DNA of 13,145 bases from an uncultured Chloroflexaceae bacterium (GCA_937141995.1 CAKZQX010000385.1:1-13145); one strand, 5' to 3'; shown: positions 1 to 7,516, counted from the first letter of the stretch. Made by a program: numbers and translations. The notes: generated from the letters alone by a model not told the origin.

Positions 1-619
1 GCCGGAGCCAACCCAGCCCGCGCCGGAACCGTCGCCGACGCAACCCGCGCCGGAGCCGTCGCCGACGCAGCCCGCGCCGGAGCCGTCGCCGACGCAGCCC
101 GCGCCGGAGCCGGAGCCAACCCAACCCGATCTGGAGCCGGAGCCGTTGCCAACGGAACCCGCGCCGGAGCCGCCACCACCGGAACCGACCCCCGAACCAC
201 CGCCACCCACGCCGGAACCGACCCCCGAGCCGGTTGTCCCGGCAAGCCAGGTGGTTGATTTTGCTATGCAGTTTGTAGGGTCAAATTATGTCTGGGGCGG
301 AGCCGGCCCGGGTGGGTTTGACTGCAGTGGATTTACGATGTATGTCTACGGCAACTTCGGGTTGAGTCTGCCCCATAGCGCGGCAGCCCAGTACAACACC
401 CGGTATGGCGCGATCATCTCCAGCCAGTCGGAACTACTGCCGGGGGATCTGGTCTTCTTTGCCAACACGTACACCGCCGGCATCAGCCATGTCGGAATCT
501 ACATTGGTGGGGGGAATGTGGTGCAGGCGTTGAGTCCCGGGCAGGGTGTGGGGGTTGCCAGCCTCTACAGCAGTTACTGGGCGCAACACTACTACAGCGC
601 GCTGCGACCTAATCTTTAG
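1..619 (+). CDS. NlpC/P60-family cell-wall peptidase, 5'-truncated by the window edge
   Basis: The frame is already open at base 2 and ends at TAG 617-619, so the true start lies outside the window. A TTG at 146 is inside the Pro-rich region and is not a convincing start. About the first 75 visible codons form a low-complexity Pro/Glu/Thr/Ser/Gln spacer (PAPEPSPTQ units, then PEPTPEPPPP), of the type that carries a catalytic domain out through an envelope. The C-terminal ~120 residues are an NlpC/P60 cysteine peptidase, a family that cleaves peptide bonds in peptidoglycan stem peptides. Visible catalytic residues are Cys in FDCSGF (codon 323-325), His in ISHVGIY (488-490), and probably Gln in VVQAL as the third polar residue. 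The typical 'LLPGDLVFF' strand is present. A signal peptide is presumably upstream. Domain assignment is strong; substrate is not determinable. Confidence 0.9.
   Translation, partial: PEPTQPAPEPSPTQPAPEPSPTQPAPEPSPTQPAPEPEPTQPDLEPEPLPTEPAPEPPPPEPTPEPPPPTPEPTPEPVVPASQVVDFAMQFVGSNYVWGGAGPGGFDCSGFTMYVYGNFGLSLPHSAAAQYNTRYGAIISSQSELLPGDLVFFANTYTAGISHVGIYIGGGNVVQALSPGQGVGVASLYSSYWAQHYYSALRPNL
2..124 (+). repeat. In-frame 27-bp tandem repeat coding for PAPEPSPTQ
   Basis: Three near-identical 27-base units run at 17-43, 44-70 and 71-97, followed by a variant unit at 98-124 (PAPEPEPTQ). Bases 2-16 look like the end of another variant unit, so the array continues beyond the window. Because 27 is a multiple of three, changes in copy number keep the NlpC/P60 gene in frame and only alter the length of the wall-spanning linker. 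Confidence 0.9.
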
Positions 620-672
620 ATCCGTAGTCGGTAGTCTGGAATTCGTAGTCTGTACAATACCTTTGATACACT

Positions 673-724
673 CCGGCAATACGAAGGCTTCTGCTCCTGG
701 CCTTATGTATTGCCGGGGTTTTTG
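673..724 (+). terminator. Rho-independent terminator after the NlpC/P60 gene
   Basis: A perfect 10-bp stem (CCGGCAATAC at 673-682 pairing with GTATTGCCGG at 707-716) is extended inward by AAGGC/GCCTT-type pairs after a small bulge. It is followed by GGTTTTTG. The T-run lies only on the plus-strand exit side, so it terminates the NlpC/P60 transcript rather than the converging ABC operon. Confidence 0.8.
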
Positions 725-749
725 TTACCGTGGTTTACCGACCGGCAGA

Positions 750-2237
750 TCAGGCGCGGCGAAACTGGATCTCGGAGATAATCAGGACGGCCACAAATGT
801 ACCGCCGGTAATACTGCCGAGGATCAGCCAGGTGGGATTGTCGGGGAACCATCCGCGCAGGAGAATTGCCTGAAACGCATTAATACCATGTGTCAGCGGA
901 ATGCCGTACCCGACCAGATCAATAGGATCTTTGAAGTTTTCCAGAGGCAGGAAAAAGCCGCTAAAGAAGACCGAGAGCAGCAGCACCAGCATTGACAGTT
1001 GTACCGCCTGGCTCTCGGAAGTAGACAGCACGGAGATCAAAAAGCCAACCCCCAGCGCGGCCAGGATAAAAAGCAGCGTTACCGCGATAAAGGCGAGGGA
1101 ACTGCCCAGGAACGGGATCTGAAGTCCCCAACGCATCAATCCGATCAGCACACTGGTAATCAGGCTGATAAACAGGGTGTAGCCAAGATATTTTCCCAGA
1201 AGAATTTGCAGAATTGACACCGGTGCGACACGGTAGAGTTCCAGTGCGCCCAGGAGGCGTTCGCGCACCAGCGATAGCGCGCCCAGCGTAACAGCAATAT
1301 GCTGCACAATCAGCGCCAGCACACTGGGGGCGTAGTAGGTCATCAGATCGAGCGAGTGCCCCCGCAGATTCTCGAATGTGCGTTGCAGCGGTGAGATAAT
1401 GACCGTTGGAGGCAGGTTGGCAAACGTCTCAATCTGATCACGGAGCGTCTCGATGCGCCGGCGGGTGGTTTCAATGCGCGTCTGCTGTTGCTCCAGCGAG
1501 CCTTCGCCCAACCCCTGCTCGATATCTTCCAGATCACTGCGCAGTTGCTCGAGTTCCTGGCGGGTCTCTGCTTCGCTCATGCCGGGATCGCCCAACTGAC
1601 GTACCAGCAGCGGATTGGCTGCCAGCACTCCGATGGCATCGCGCAGTTGCCCGAGTGACTGCTGTGTCTCGATCCGCTGCGCCGCCGACATACCACTCTT
1701 AACCGCGCCAAGCTGATCATACACCTGATCCAGTTGCTGCCGGATCGTGGTGGCCTCGTCCTGCAACTGGCGCGTCACTTCCAGCAGAATGGCGCGGTTG
1801 ATCTCATTCACTTGAGCATAGGCCAGGTATTGGATCCATTGTTCATTCAGTGGGTTGATCGCATTGTATTTGAAGGCAACCGGGGACCGTTCGCCACTGA
1901 GGGCGCGCTCCTCGATATCTTCGGGTAGAATTTCGACAACATCTACCTGCCCCGTTTGCAGTTGTTCGAGGGCTGCCGTCCGGTCAGAACTGACATCGGT
2001 CAGTTCAAAATTAACCGAGATAACTTGCTGAACCTGTTCCAGCAGTGCCTGATCCATATCGGATGGAACAACCAGGACGGTCTGCAACTGCGGGCGTTCG
2101 CCGGTATAGCCAATGCCAAACAGCATCAGGATAACAAAGGGGCCCAGCATCAGACTCAGTACCAGTCGCGGCTGCCGGCGGATCTCATTGACTTCTTTGC
2201 CAAAGAATGAGAAGAGACGAATAAATGGCTTAAGCAT
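750..2237 (-). CDS. ABC-2 type exporter permease with long extracytoplasmic coiled coil
   Basis: This 495-residue protein is an ABC-2 membrane subunit. It has one N-terminal membrane helix (about 24-45), a ~250-residue soluble region, then five hydrophobic segments near 297-323, 345-370, 378-403, 412-432 and 467-490. The soluble part is Gln/Glu/Leu-rich, with heptad-like coiled coil around 150-275 (QLQDEATTIRQQL; QQTRIETTRRRIETL). This matches the ABC2_membrane_3 layout: TM1, large outside loop, then a five-helix bundle. It should move an unknown substrate out of the cell using the ATPase encoded just upstream. Its ATG overlaps the end of the ATPase gene by 8 bases (2230-2237), implying translational coupling; a GGAGAAGG stretch lies ~12 bases upstream inside the ATPase gene. 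The substrate cannot be read from sequence; drug or lipid export are common for the family. Confidence 0.9.
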   Translation of the reverse strand: MLKPFIRLFSFFGKEVNEIRRQPRLVLSLMLGPFVILMLFGIGYTGERPQLQTVLVVPSDMDQALLEQVQQVISVNFELTDVSSDRTAALEQLQTGQVDVVEILPEDIEERALSGERSPVAFKYNAINPLNEQWIQYLAYAQVNEINRAILLEVTRQLQDEATTIRQQLDQVYDQLGAVKSGMSAAQRIETQQSLGQLRDAIGVLAANPLLVRQLGDPGMSEAETRQELEQLRSDLEDIEQGLGEGSLEQQQTRIETTRRRIETLRDQIETFANLPPTVIISPLQRTFENLRGHSLDLMTYYAPSVLALIVQHIAVTLGALSLVRERLLGALELYRVAPVSILQILLGKYLGYTLFISLITSVLIGLMRWGLQIPFLGSSLAFIAVTLLFILAALGVGFLISVLSTSESQAVQLSMLVLLLSVFFSGFFLPLENFKDPIDLVGYGIPLTHGINAFQAILLRGWFPDNPTWLILGSITGGTFVAVLIISEIQFRRA

Positions 2238-3249
2238 GCGCCTGATCTGCCTTCTCCATAAGTGCGATAAAAATATCGTCGAATGGGAGTTGGTACTCTT
2301 CCGCCTGTTCTACGGTAATCTCAGGGTGATCATCGAGGAGCATAACCAGGCTTGGAATCATCTCTGCCGCCGATGTAACATACACATACAGCATTCCCGG
2401 TTGCGTATGATCCTGACGAATTTCATGTACCTCCGGATGCGGGTAGATCAACCGCGCGGCGTCCATGATGCGTTCCGGTGTAACAGTTAGTTTGATGATC
2501 TCGCCCTGCATAGCCTGCCGGCGCAAACCTTCGGGCGTATCAAAGTAGATCAACCGACCTGCGCGCATCACCCCGACCAGGTCACAGTAGGCGGCCTCGC
2601 TGACATACTGCGTGGTAATAAACAGGGTATGTCCCTGATCGCGCAGCGTGTGAAACGAATCCCAGAACTTGGCCCGCAGCACCGGATCGATCCCCACCGT
2701 CGGCTCATCGGCAAAGAGCAGGGCCGGATTATGCACCAGTGAACAGGCCAGGAGCAGCCGACGCTGCATACCGCCGGATAACTTCCCGGCAAGCCGGTTG
2801 CGCACATCGGCCAGTTCGACAAACTCCAGCAGTTGCCGCAGTTGCTTGCGCCTACGGATATAGCCCAGGCCATAGAGCGATGCCACAAAGTTCAGATTCT
2901 CGCCAACCGTCAGGTTGGGGTAGAGCACAAACTGCTGCGGCATGTAGCCGATGCGCTCGCGGGTGCGCGTGGTAAAGCGGTTCTCCCGCTGATCCAGAAC
3001 GCGGATGCTCCCCTGATCCGGTTGGTAGAGTCCGCTCAGCAGGCGCACCGTTGTGGTTTTGCCGCAACCACTCGGCCCGATTAACCCAAAAATTGTCCCC
3101 GCCGGTACCTGAAAGGTCAGGTCAAAAACCCCGGTTTCACGGGTAAAGGTAAAATCGACATCCTGCACATCAATAACTGTGGGCTGATCCGGTTGCTTTG
3201 CCGGCGGCAGGTGGGTCGCGCGTGGACCGGGTTGCGTTTGCACAGCCAT
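2230..3249 (-). CDS. ABC transporter ATP-binding subunit (DrrA/CcmA-like)
   Basis: This 339-residue ATPase energises the permease encoded next to it. The nucleotide-binding domain shows Walker A GPSGCGKT (58-65), Q-loop Gln105 in YMPQQ, signature LSGGMQ (157-162), and Walker B LLFADE with Glu182 as catalytic base. The switch position reads TTQYVSEA, so Gln214 occupies the usual H-loop His; DrrA-type exporters also often have Gln here, so this need not mean loss of activity. Residues after ~245 form the C-terminal accessory domain typical of ABC-2 exporters. ATG at 3249 is supported by AGGAGAG (plus-strand 3259-3265), 9 bases upstream, which overlaps the end of the preceding gene (stop at 3267-3269). 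It sits second in a three-gene minus-strand operon. Confidence 0.93.
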   Translation of the reverse strand: MAVQTQPGPRATHLPPAKQPDQPTVIDVQDVDFTFTRETGVFDLTFQVPAGTIFGLIGPSGCGKTTTVRLLSGLYQPDQGSIRVLDQRENRFTTRTRERIGYMPQQFVLYPNLTVGENLNFVASLYGLGYIRRRKQLRQLLEFVELADVRNRLAGKLSGGMQRRLLLACSLVHNPALLFADEPTVGIDPVLRAKFWDSFHTLRDQGHTLFITTQYVSEAAYCDLVGVMRAGRLIYFDTPEGLRRQAMQGEIIKLTVTPERIMDAARLIYPHPEVHEIRQDHTQPGMLYVYVTSAAEMIPSLVMLLDDHPEITVEQAEEYQLPFDDIFIALMEKADQAHA

Positions 3250-3266
3250 ACTGTTCTACTCTCCTG

Positions 3267-3788
3267 TTACAACCGCTCACCCAGATCAATCAGCGTTTGC
3301 CGCAGATCGGCCAGGTAAGCCGCCATCGATGTGTCACGAATTGCCACGGAGAGCGGTGCGGTCAACTCCAGGTCAACCGTGGTACTGATCGTAATGGTTT
3401 CATCAATGGTAATCGGCACGGTGGTACTGATCGGCACTTCGACATCCAGAGGCACATCAAAGACGAAATTATTCATGTTAACTTCTACCTCTTCATTTAG
3501 CGCTACCGATGTATTGATGGGCACTGTCACCTGTTGTTGCACGGGGATCTCCGCTCGGATCGGCACCTCCTGGTCGATATTCACATTAACTTCGATCACA
3601 TCATTCTCGATCTGCCCGATCTCTTGGGACAGATCGAACATCTGAGAGCGGGCCAGCGTGCGCAGGCTACTGAGGGTGGTCAGGGTCCAGAGATGCAAGC
3701 TGAACGAAATGAGCAAAAGGATCAGGAGAGTCGGAACAAGCCACTGTCTATATCGACTATTCTGTAATCTGTTCTGTAATTGTTCCAT
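3267..3788 (-). CDS. Single-helix membrane protein with strand-rich V/I/P/T repeat region; unknown function
   Basis: I do not recognise this 173-residue protein. It begins with a basic segment (1-15) and one strong membrane helix (16-38, WLVPTLLILLLISFSLHLW). A short helical linker follows, then residues 64-150 are made of alternating hydrophobic/polar stretches with recurring VPI/EVP/TVPI motifs (EVNVNIDQEVPI, QQQVTVPI, DVPLDVEVPI, TTVPITIDETITI). That pattern suggests a beta-rich, possibly elongated, extracytoplasmic domain. The end (151-173) is helical. It is the first gene of the ABC exporter operon, with 17 bases between its stop and the ATPase ATG. It could be an exporter accessory or periplasmic-extension subunit. 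The ATG at 3788 has only a weak Shine-Dalgarno (GCGAG). Charge and codon use look like a real gene. Confidence 0.75.
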   Translation of the reverse strand: MEQLQNRLQNSRYRQWLVPTLLILLLISFSLHLWTLTTLSSLRTLARSQMFDLSQEIGQIENDVIEVNVNIDQEVPIRAEIPVQQQVTVPINTSVALNEEVEVNMNNFVFDVPLDVEVPISTTVPITIDETITISTTVDLELTAPLSVAIRDTSMAAYLADLRQTLIDLGERL

Positions 3789-3826
3789 ATACTCGCTATC
3801 TGTTCTTGCTGTTCCAAACAGTACCG

Positions 3827-3871
3827 AAAAAGACGGAAACGGTGCATACGATTTCCCTGCGCATATGCACC
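3827..3871 (-). terminator. Possible terminator between the GlsB-like gene and the ABC operon
   Basis: An 8-bp inverted repeat (GGTGCATA 3841-3848 with TATGCACC 3864-3871, 15-base loop) is followed on the minus strand by a T-rich stretch ending in TTTTT (plus-strand A-run 3827-3831). The T-run starts about nine bases after the stem, so it is weaker than a classical terminator. It is placed to end transcription from the gene at 4206-3925. Confidence 0.4.
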
Positions 3872-3924
3872 ATCTCCATCTTTATGAAGCAGGTGTTAAA
3901 CCTGAAAGGTCTCTCTCCGCCAGG

Positions 3925-4206
3925 CTAACGTACCGATCCGCGTGTAAACAGATTCACGATACCCAGAAGAATGACGGCACCGAGAAATGATACTAGTAGC
4001 GAACCGAGGCTAAAGTTTCCCTGGTTAATCGTGTTCCCTGCTCCAAGCAGTAAGCCAAAGAGCCAGCCGCCAAGCAATGCACCTACGATACCGACAACGA
4101 TGTTCAGAATGGCACCCTGTCGGGCATTTGTGCGCATAACAATACTTGCGAGCCAGCCGATCAATGCGCCAAACAGGAGCCAGAGAATGATGTTAATGAG
4201 ACCCAT
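3925..4206 (-). CDS. GlsB/YeaQ/YmgE-family small membrane protein
   Basis: This 93-residue, almost entirely hydrophobic protein fits the Transglycosylase-associated (GlsB/YeaQ/YmgE) family of stress-induced inner-membrane proteins with no known enzymatic activity. Three helices are visible: 4-22 (IILWLLFGALIGWLASIVM), 31-56 (GAILNIVVGIVGALLGGWLFGLLLGA) and 67-87. The family hallmarks 'GALIGWLAS' and the Gly-rich 'NIVVGIVGALLGGWLFG' are present, and length is close to the family norm. ATG at 4206 is preceded by an excellent Shine-Dalgarno, AAAGGAGGG, at plus-strand 4212-4220. It lies 84 bases downstream of the FAD/Rieske gene on the same strand and could be co-transcribed or have its own promoter in the gap. 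Confidence 0.9.
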   Translation of the reverse strand: MGLINIILWLLFGALIGWLASIVMRTNARQGAILNIVVGIVGALLGGWLFGLLLGAGNTINQGNFSLGSLLVSFLGAVILLGIVNLFTRGSVR

Positions 4207-4248
4207 ACGAACCCTCCTTTATGTTTCCGAATACTGTTCGTGCTTATA

Positions 4249-4284
4249 GGCACGCTACTATGCTTCATCAGCAATAAGCGTGCC
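4249..4284 (-). other. Hairpin between the FAD/Rieske gene and the GlsB-like gene
   Basis: GGCACGCT (4249-4256) pairs with AGCGTGCC (4277-4284) across a 20-base loop, starting 6 bases after the FAD/Rieske stop. No T-run follows on the minus strand (TATAAGC), so it is more likely a transcript-end or processing hairpin than a strong terminator. The TATAAG could instead serve as a -10 for the next gene. Confidence 0.4.
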
Positions 4285-4290
4285 ACGGTA

Positions 4291-5829
4291 TCACCAGTCC
4301 GGCTTTTTCGCTTCCAGGTTATTGACCGGCGGTCCATCCAGCACGTTGCCGTAGGCATCAAACCGTCCACCGTGACAGGGGCAGTCCCAGCTTTGTTCCG
4401 CCGTATTCCAGTGGACAATACATTTAGCATGGGTACAGACCGGCGAACATGCGTGCAACTGTCCTTGCGCATCCCGATAGACCGCAACCTGTTCCCCCTT
4501 GATTCGGACAACGCTCCCTGCATTCGCGGGGATATCGGCGACTTCTTGCGTGCCGCCGGCTACTCTGTCGCCGACAAAGTGGGTTGCGACATCAATATTC
4601 TCGCTGATAAACTCCTTTGCACCCGTGAACGGCTTGAGCCGCGCCGGGCTGTAGAGTTCGCTCCAGGCGTTGGGCCGATCCAGCAACGCGTCGGTGAGCA
4701 GCATTCCGGCCAGGGTGCCGTAGGTCATTCCATTGCCGGAGTAGCCGGTTGCAATATATACCCCGCGCGAGAGCGGTGCTTTGCCAATAAAGGGCAGATC
4801 ATCGGCCGGTTCGTATACCTGGGAAGACCAGTGGTATTCAATGGCTGCGATATCGAAGTGTGCGCGGGCATACGTTTCCAGGTTGCGGTAGGGCTCGGCG
4901 GTATCGTTTGTGCTCCCGGTTTTGTGATCTGCCCCGCCGACGATCAGCAGGTTACTCTCCTCCCCGGCGAAATTCCGGGTGTAGTGATAGGGCGCAGCGG
5001 TATCCCAGAACAGCCCGACCGGCGCTGTCGGCTGGTTCAGGCGGATACCCAGGACATAGGAGCGGTATGGATAGATCCGGGTCTGAATTATCGGTAGTAG
5101 CTCCTGAAGAAAGGCCGGACTGTTAATCGGTGCATGTGTTGCCGGTATCACTGCCGCGGCCGTAATCTGTCGGCCCTGCTCCGTCTGAACCGAACAGGGC
5201 GTACCATCGGTGATATGCACAACGCGCGTCTGCTCAAAGATGTGGCAGCCATCACCGGAAACCGCCGCAGCCAGTCCTTGCAGGTAGCGCATGGCATGAA
5301 ACTGTGCCTGGTTGTCAAAGCGTGCGGCAGCCTGCACCGGGAAGGGCAGCGGTGTCTCCGGCACGAGGGTGATCGGGATGCCCACCCGCCGGGCGGCATC
5401 ATACTCCGATGTGATCGCTTCCACCTGATCGTCCGTCTCAGTGTAGAGGTAGCCGGGTACCCGCAGGAAGTCGCAGTCGATCTGCTCCTCCGTCACAAAC
5501 GCGGCAACGCGCTCGATAGCGGCGCGACTTGCCTCCGCAATCTGGCGGGCCCGATCCAGGCCATACGCCTGAATGAAAGTCTGGTAGCGTGTATCGAGGG
5601 ACTCGGTCAGATGCCCGGTGGTCTTCCCCGATACGCCGCTGCCGATCTGCCGTGCCTCCAGCAGCGCCACCTGCACCCCGGCCCGCTTGAGGAGCAATGC
5701 TGCCGTCAGGCCGGTGATACCGCCGCCAACAATGGCGACATCAACGGACAAATCCCGTTCAAGCGGCGGAAAGGAGGGAATGGTGCCGGTCGCTGCCCAG
5801 GCAGATGTGTGGCTTCCTGGTATTGTCAT
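4291..5829 (-). CDS. FAD-dependent oxidoreductase (DAO family) with C-terminal Rieske [2Fe-2S] domain
   Basis: The protein has 512 residues from the ATG at 5829. I prefer this start because CGAGAAAGAG lies 8 bases upstream; a GTG at 5838 would add three residues. The N-terminal domain has the dinucleotide-binding motif VDVAIVGGGITGL and an acidic residue ending the second strand (ALLEAR), as in glycine-oxidase/DAO flavoproteins. A second FAD-contact region is likely at GVYIATGYSGNGMTYG. The last ~75 residues are a Rieske domain: CTHAKC, 15 residues after the His, then CPCHGG. Ligands are thus C-x-H and C-x2-H, and the two extra Cys match the disulfide pair of bc1-type Rieske proteins. It probably oxidises an amine or amino-acid-like substrate and passes electrons through the 2Fe-2S centre. 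Substrate unknown. No signal peptide is seen, so it is cytoplasmic. Confidence 0.9.
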   Translation of the reverse strand: MTIPGSHTSAWAATGTIPSFPPLERDLSVDVAIVGGGITGLTAALLLKRAGVQVALLEARQIGSGVSGKTTGHLTESLDTRYQTFIQAYGLDRARQIAEASRAAIERVAAFVTEEQIDCDFLRVPGYLYTETDDQVEAITSEYDAARRVGIPITLVPETPLPFPVQAAARFDNQAQFHAMRYLQGLAAAVSGDGCHIFEQTRVVHITDGTPCSVQTEQGRQITAAAVIPATHAPINSPAFLQELLPIIQTRIYPYRSYVLGIRLNQPTAPVGLFWDTAAPYHYTRNFAGEESNLLIVGGADHKTGSTNDTAEPYRNLETYARAHFDIAAIEYHWSSQVYEPADDLPFIGKAPLSRGVYIATGYSGNGMTYGTLAGMLLTDALLDRPNAWSELYSPARLKPFTGAKEFISENIDVATHFVGDRVAGGTQEVADIPANAGSVVRIKGEQVAVYRDAQGQLHACSPVCTHAKCIVHWNTAEQSWDCPCHGGRFDAYGNVLDGPPVNNLEAKKPDW

Positions 5830-5967
5830 ACTATGCACTCTTTCTCGTTATTTTTAATAAAGATGATCAACGGTAGCACTACAGACGCCTTATGCGTAGT
5901 ACCAAAGTCTGGTCTACGTTGACCTGGCATGTAGTCGGCACAGCAAGTTCTGTACCAGGTTGTGGCA

Positions 5968-6007
5968 CAACAAAACCGCAGCGCGATAGGATCATCGCGC
6001 TGCGGTT
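5968..6007 (-). terminator. Strong Rho-independent terminator after the SH3b gene
   Basis: A perfect 14-bp stem (AACCGCAGCGCGAT 5974-5987 and its complement 5994-6007) has a 6-base loop. Read on the minus strand, the stem runs directly into GGTTTTGTTGTG. It lies 45 bases past the stop of the coiled-coil/SH3b gene and separates it from the FAD/Rieske gene downstream. Confidence 0.88.
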
Positions 6008-6052
6008 GAAAGATGTATTGGGATTTCAGGCGTATGTGTGCCCTACGCTGCG

Positions 6053-6676
6053 TTACTCCGGTTGCGTCACCAGTTCCTCACCTGCAACCCAGCCCACCCG
6101 GCCATCACCGGCCTGAATGCGCCACCAGGTGTAGCCGTCAGCCGGGACCGGACCTTCTTGCAGCGTCACTTTGGTACCGATTGCCAGACTGTCCTGCACA
6201 TTGGAGTTGAGCCCCGGTGCATCACGGCGATTCAGCCCTTGCCCGCCGGCTTTGCGCACCCAGGCGGTGCCGCCGACCGCCATCCCGGTTGGTTCCTCTG
6301 CGGTCTGGGCCAGTTCCTGTTCCAACGCGTCAATCCGCTTGTTGGCTTCCCGTAGCTCCTGCTCAACGTCCGCGCGGGCAGCACGCTGCCGCTCGGCAGG
6401 CAACTCTTCCAGATCTACGTCCGGCTCGCGCTGGGTCTGCGCGCGTTGCTCGGCAGACTGTACCTTCTGCCGTAGCTTTGTGACCTCTTGCTGCAATTTT
6501 TGCACGGCCTGACCCTGAGCCTTTACCGCTTGCTGTCGGGCAGTTTTTGCCTGCTCCGTGATCTGTTCCTGAAGCTTTTTCACCTCCGACTGGAGATCCC
6601 GGTTCTTCTTGGTCGTCGCCTGAATCTTTTCCGCCTGCTCCTGCTGCTCCTTGTTGCGGTCTTTTTTCCAGAACAT
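6053..6676 (-). CDS. Coiled-coil protein with C-terminal SH3b domain
   Basis: This 207-residue protein begins with a charged, Lys/Gln/Glu-rich coiled coil (about 5-82, heptads such as LQSEVKKLQEQITEQ and LQQEVTKLRQKV), then an acidic break and a second helix (97-126). It ends in a bacterial SH3 domain at ~136-203 (GLNRRDAPGLNSNV...GTKVTLQEGP...WWRIQAGDGRVGWVAGEEL), which matches the SH3_3 pattern L-N-x-R-x-x-P...G-x-x-V...W-x-x-V/I...G-W-V. SH3b domains usually bind peptidoglycan or peptides. No signal peptide or membrane helix is visible, so it may act inside the cell or be exported by a non-Sec route. ATG at 6676 has GGAAGGAAGG just upstream. It is monocistronic, with a strong terminator 45 bases downstream. 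The partner is unknown. Confidence 0.85.
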   Translation of the reverse strand: MFWKKDRNKEQQEQAEKIQATTKKNRDLQSEVKKLQEQITEQAKTARQQAVKAQGQAVQKLQQEVTKLRQKVQSAEQRAQTQREPDVDLEELPAERQRAARADVEQELREANKRIDALEQELAQTAEEPTGMAVGGTAWVRKAGGQGLNRRDAPGLNSNVQDSLAIGTKVTLQEGPVPADGYTWWRIQAGDGRVGWVAGEELVTQPE

Positions 6677-6871
6677 AGGCCTTCCTTCCTGGTTTACCTG
6701 ATCTCAGGCTGCCTACGAACACCGACCATACTATAGCAGATCTTTGCCCAGGCGCGTCGTGTCTGCGAGCGCCGGACATGCAAAACAACGCGCCACCCGC
6801 GCGCCGGGACAGATCACGCCGGGAACACAAAAAGCCGGCCTGGATACTGAACAGATATGAATTTGCTGCTT

Positions 6872-7219
6872 TTAACTATTGTTTACACTGAAATGACCTG
6901 GTGGTTGTTGCCATATTTCCAGATCGTCTTCATCGTCCGGTGTTTGCCGGAGTAGAGTTTTCAGGATCTGGGCATTGATCGGCCCATCACTAATCACCGA
7001 GCAGATCAGGGAAGCGCGCAACTCACGGACATCGTGGAGCAGGATGCGTACCATTTCACTGAACTGGACGTTGTACCAGTCATCTTTCCGGTTCGAGCCT
7101 TCAATCTGGTCTTGCAGATGCGCAATCGCAATAGCCTGATGCTCAAGGAGATGTTGAATATCCGACAGGCGGCGTTCAATCCGAGCGATTTGATCGTCTG
7201 AGTGAGAAGTTGACGGCAT
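6872..7219 (-). CDS. Hypothetical protein with N-terminal amphipathic helix
   Basis: This 115-residue protein is not one I recognise. Residues 8-40 form a likely coiled coil (DDQIARIERRLSDIQHLLEHQAIAIAHLQDQIE), followed by a second helical region (48-75, VQFSEMVRILLHDVRELRASLICSVI). The tail is acidic (TPDDEDDLEIWQQPP). There is no signal peptide or membrane helix, so it is probably a small cytoplasmic oligomer. ATG at 7219 has AGGA about 10 bases upstream, which is weak. It stands alone between two unrelated minus-strand genes. The coding nature is supported by an open frame with sensible composition, but no homologue was tested. Confidence 0.65.
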   Translation of the reverse strand: MPSTSHSDDQIARIERRLSDIQHLLEHQAIAIAHLQDQIEGSNRKDDWYNVQFSEMVRILLHDVRELRASLICSVISDGPINAQILKTLLRQTPDDEDDLEIWQQPPGHFSVNNS

Positions 7220-7239
7220 GGTTACGATCCTGTTCGCTT

Positions 7240-7277
7240 ATTATATAGAGGTGCTCAATTCCCCATTCTATGGGAAT
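7240..7277 (-). promoter_or_regulatory. Candidate promoter and palindrome upstream of the 115-residue gene
   Basis: On the minus strand a consensus -10 TATAAT (plus 7240-7245) lies 20 bases before the ATG at 7219. No good -35 is present at the expected spacing. Instead a 6-bp inverted repeat, ATTCCC (7258-7263) / GGGAAT (7272-7277), covers that region and might be an activator or repressor site. Confidence 0.3.
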
Positions 7278-7486
7278 CGTAGTGTAGCATGGCAAATGCA
7301 ACTTCGCAAGCGGCCCGGATCTGCACATCCGGCAGGCCGGAAGTTTTTACCCTTTTCTAACGCCTCACACCTGCACTGGTATGACAATGCTCCTGATCTG
7401 ATATAGTACCGGCGGTGGTATGTTTCTGGTATTGCAGATTAAAACCGGCATTATAATGTTTAAACACCAGCGGAGAGGCGAGACAA

Positions 7487-7516
7487 CGTACGGGCGTAGC
7501 ATGCTGCGTCCGTACG
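7487..7516. repeat. 30-bp palindrome centred on AGCATGCT
   Basis: The 30 bases pair end to end, with only two G-T wobbles interrupting complete complementarity in the transcript; the DNA centre is AGCATGCT. It begins 6 bases past the hydrolase stop. No T-run follows on either strand, so it is not an intrinsic terminator. It resembles dispersed REP-like palindromes centred on GCATGC that I know from several bacterial genomes. It could also protect the 3' end of the hydrolase mRNA. Confidence 0.7.

Noticed and set aside
4240..5922. Long plus-strand open frames (285 and 262 codons) opposite the FAD/Rieske gene
   Set aside because: They are antisense to a gene with clear FAD and Rieske motifs, and their translations show no recognisable domains.
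6781..6871. Terminator after the 115-residue gene near the GCCGGCTTTTT on the minus strand
   Set aside because: GCCGGC is self-complementary without room for a loop, and no longer stem precedes the T-run.
7328..7348. Plus-strand terminator-like hairpin with TTTTT suggesting a small RNA in 7220-7348
   Set aside because: The stem is only 5 bp and no plus-strand promoter with both boxes is found upstream, so a small RNA gene is not supported.
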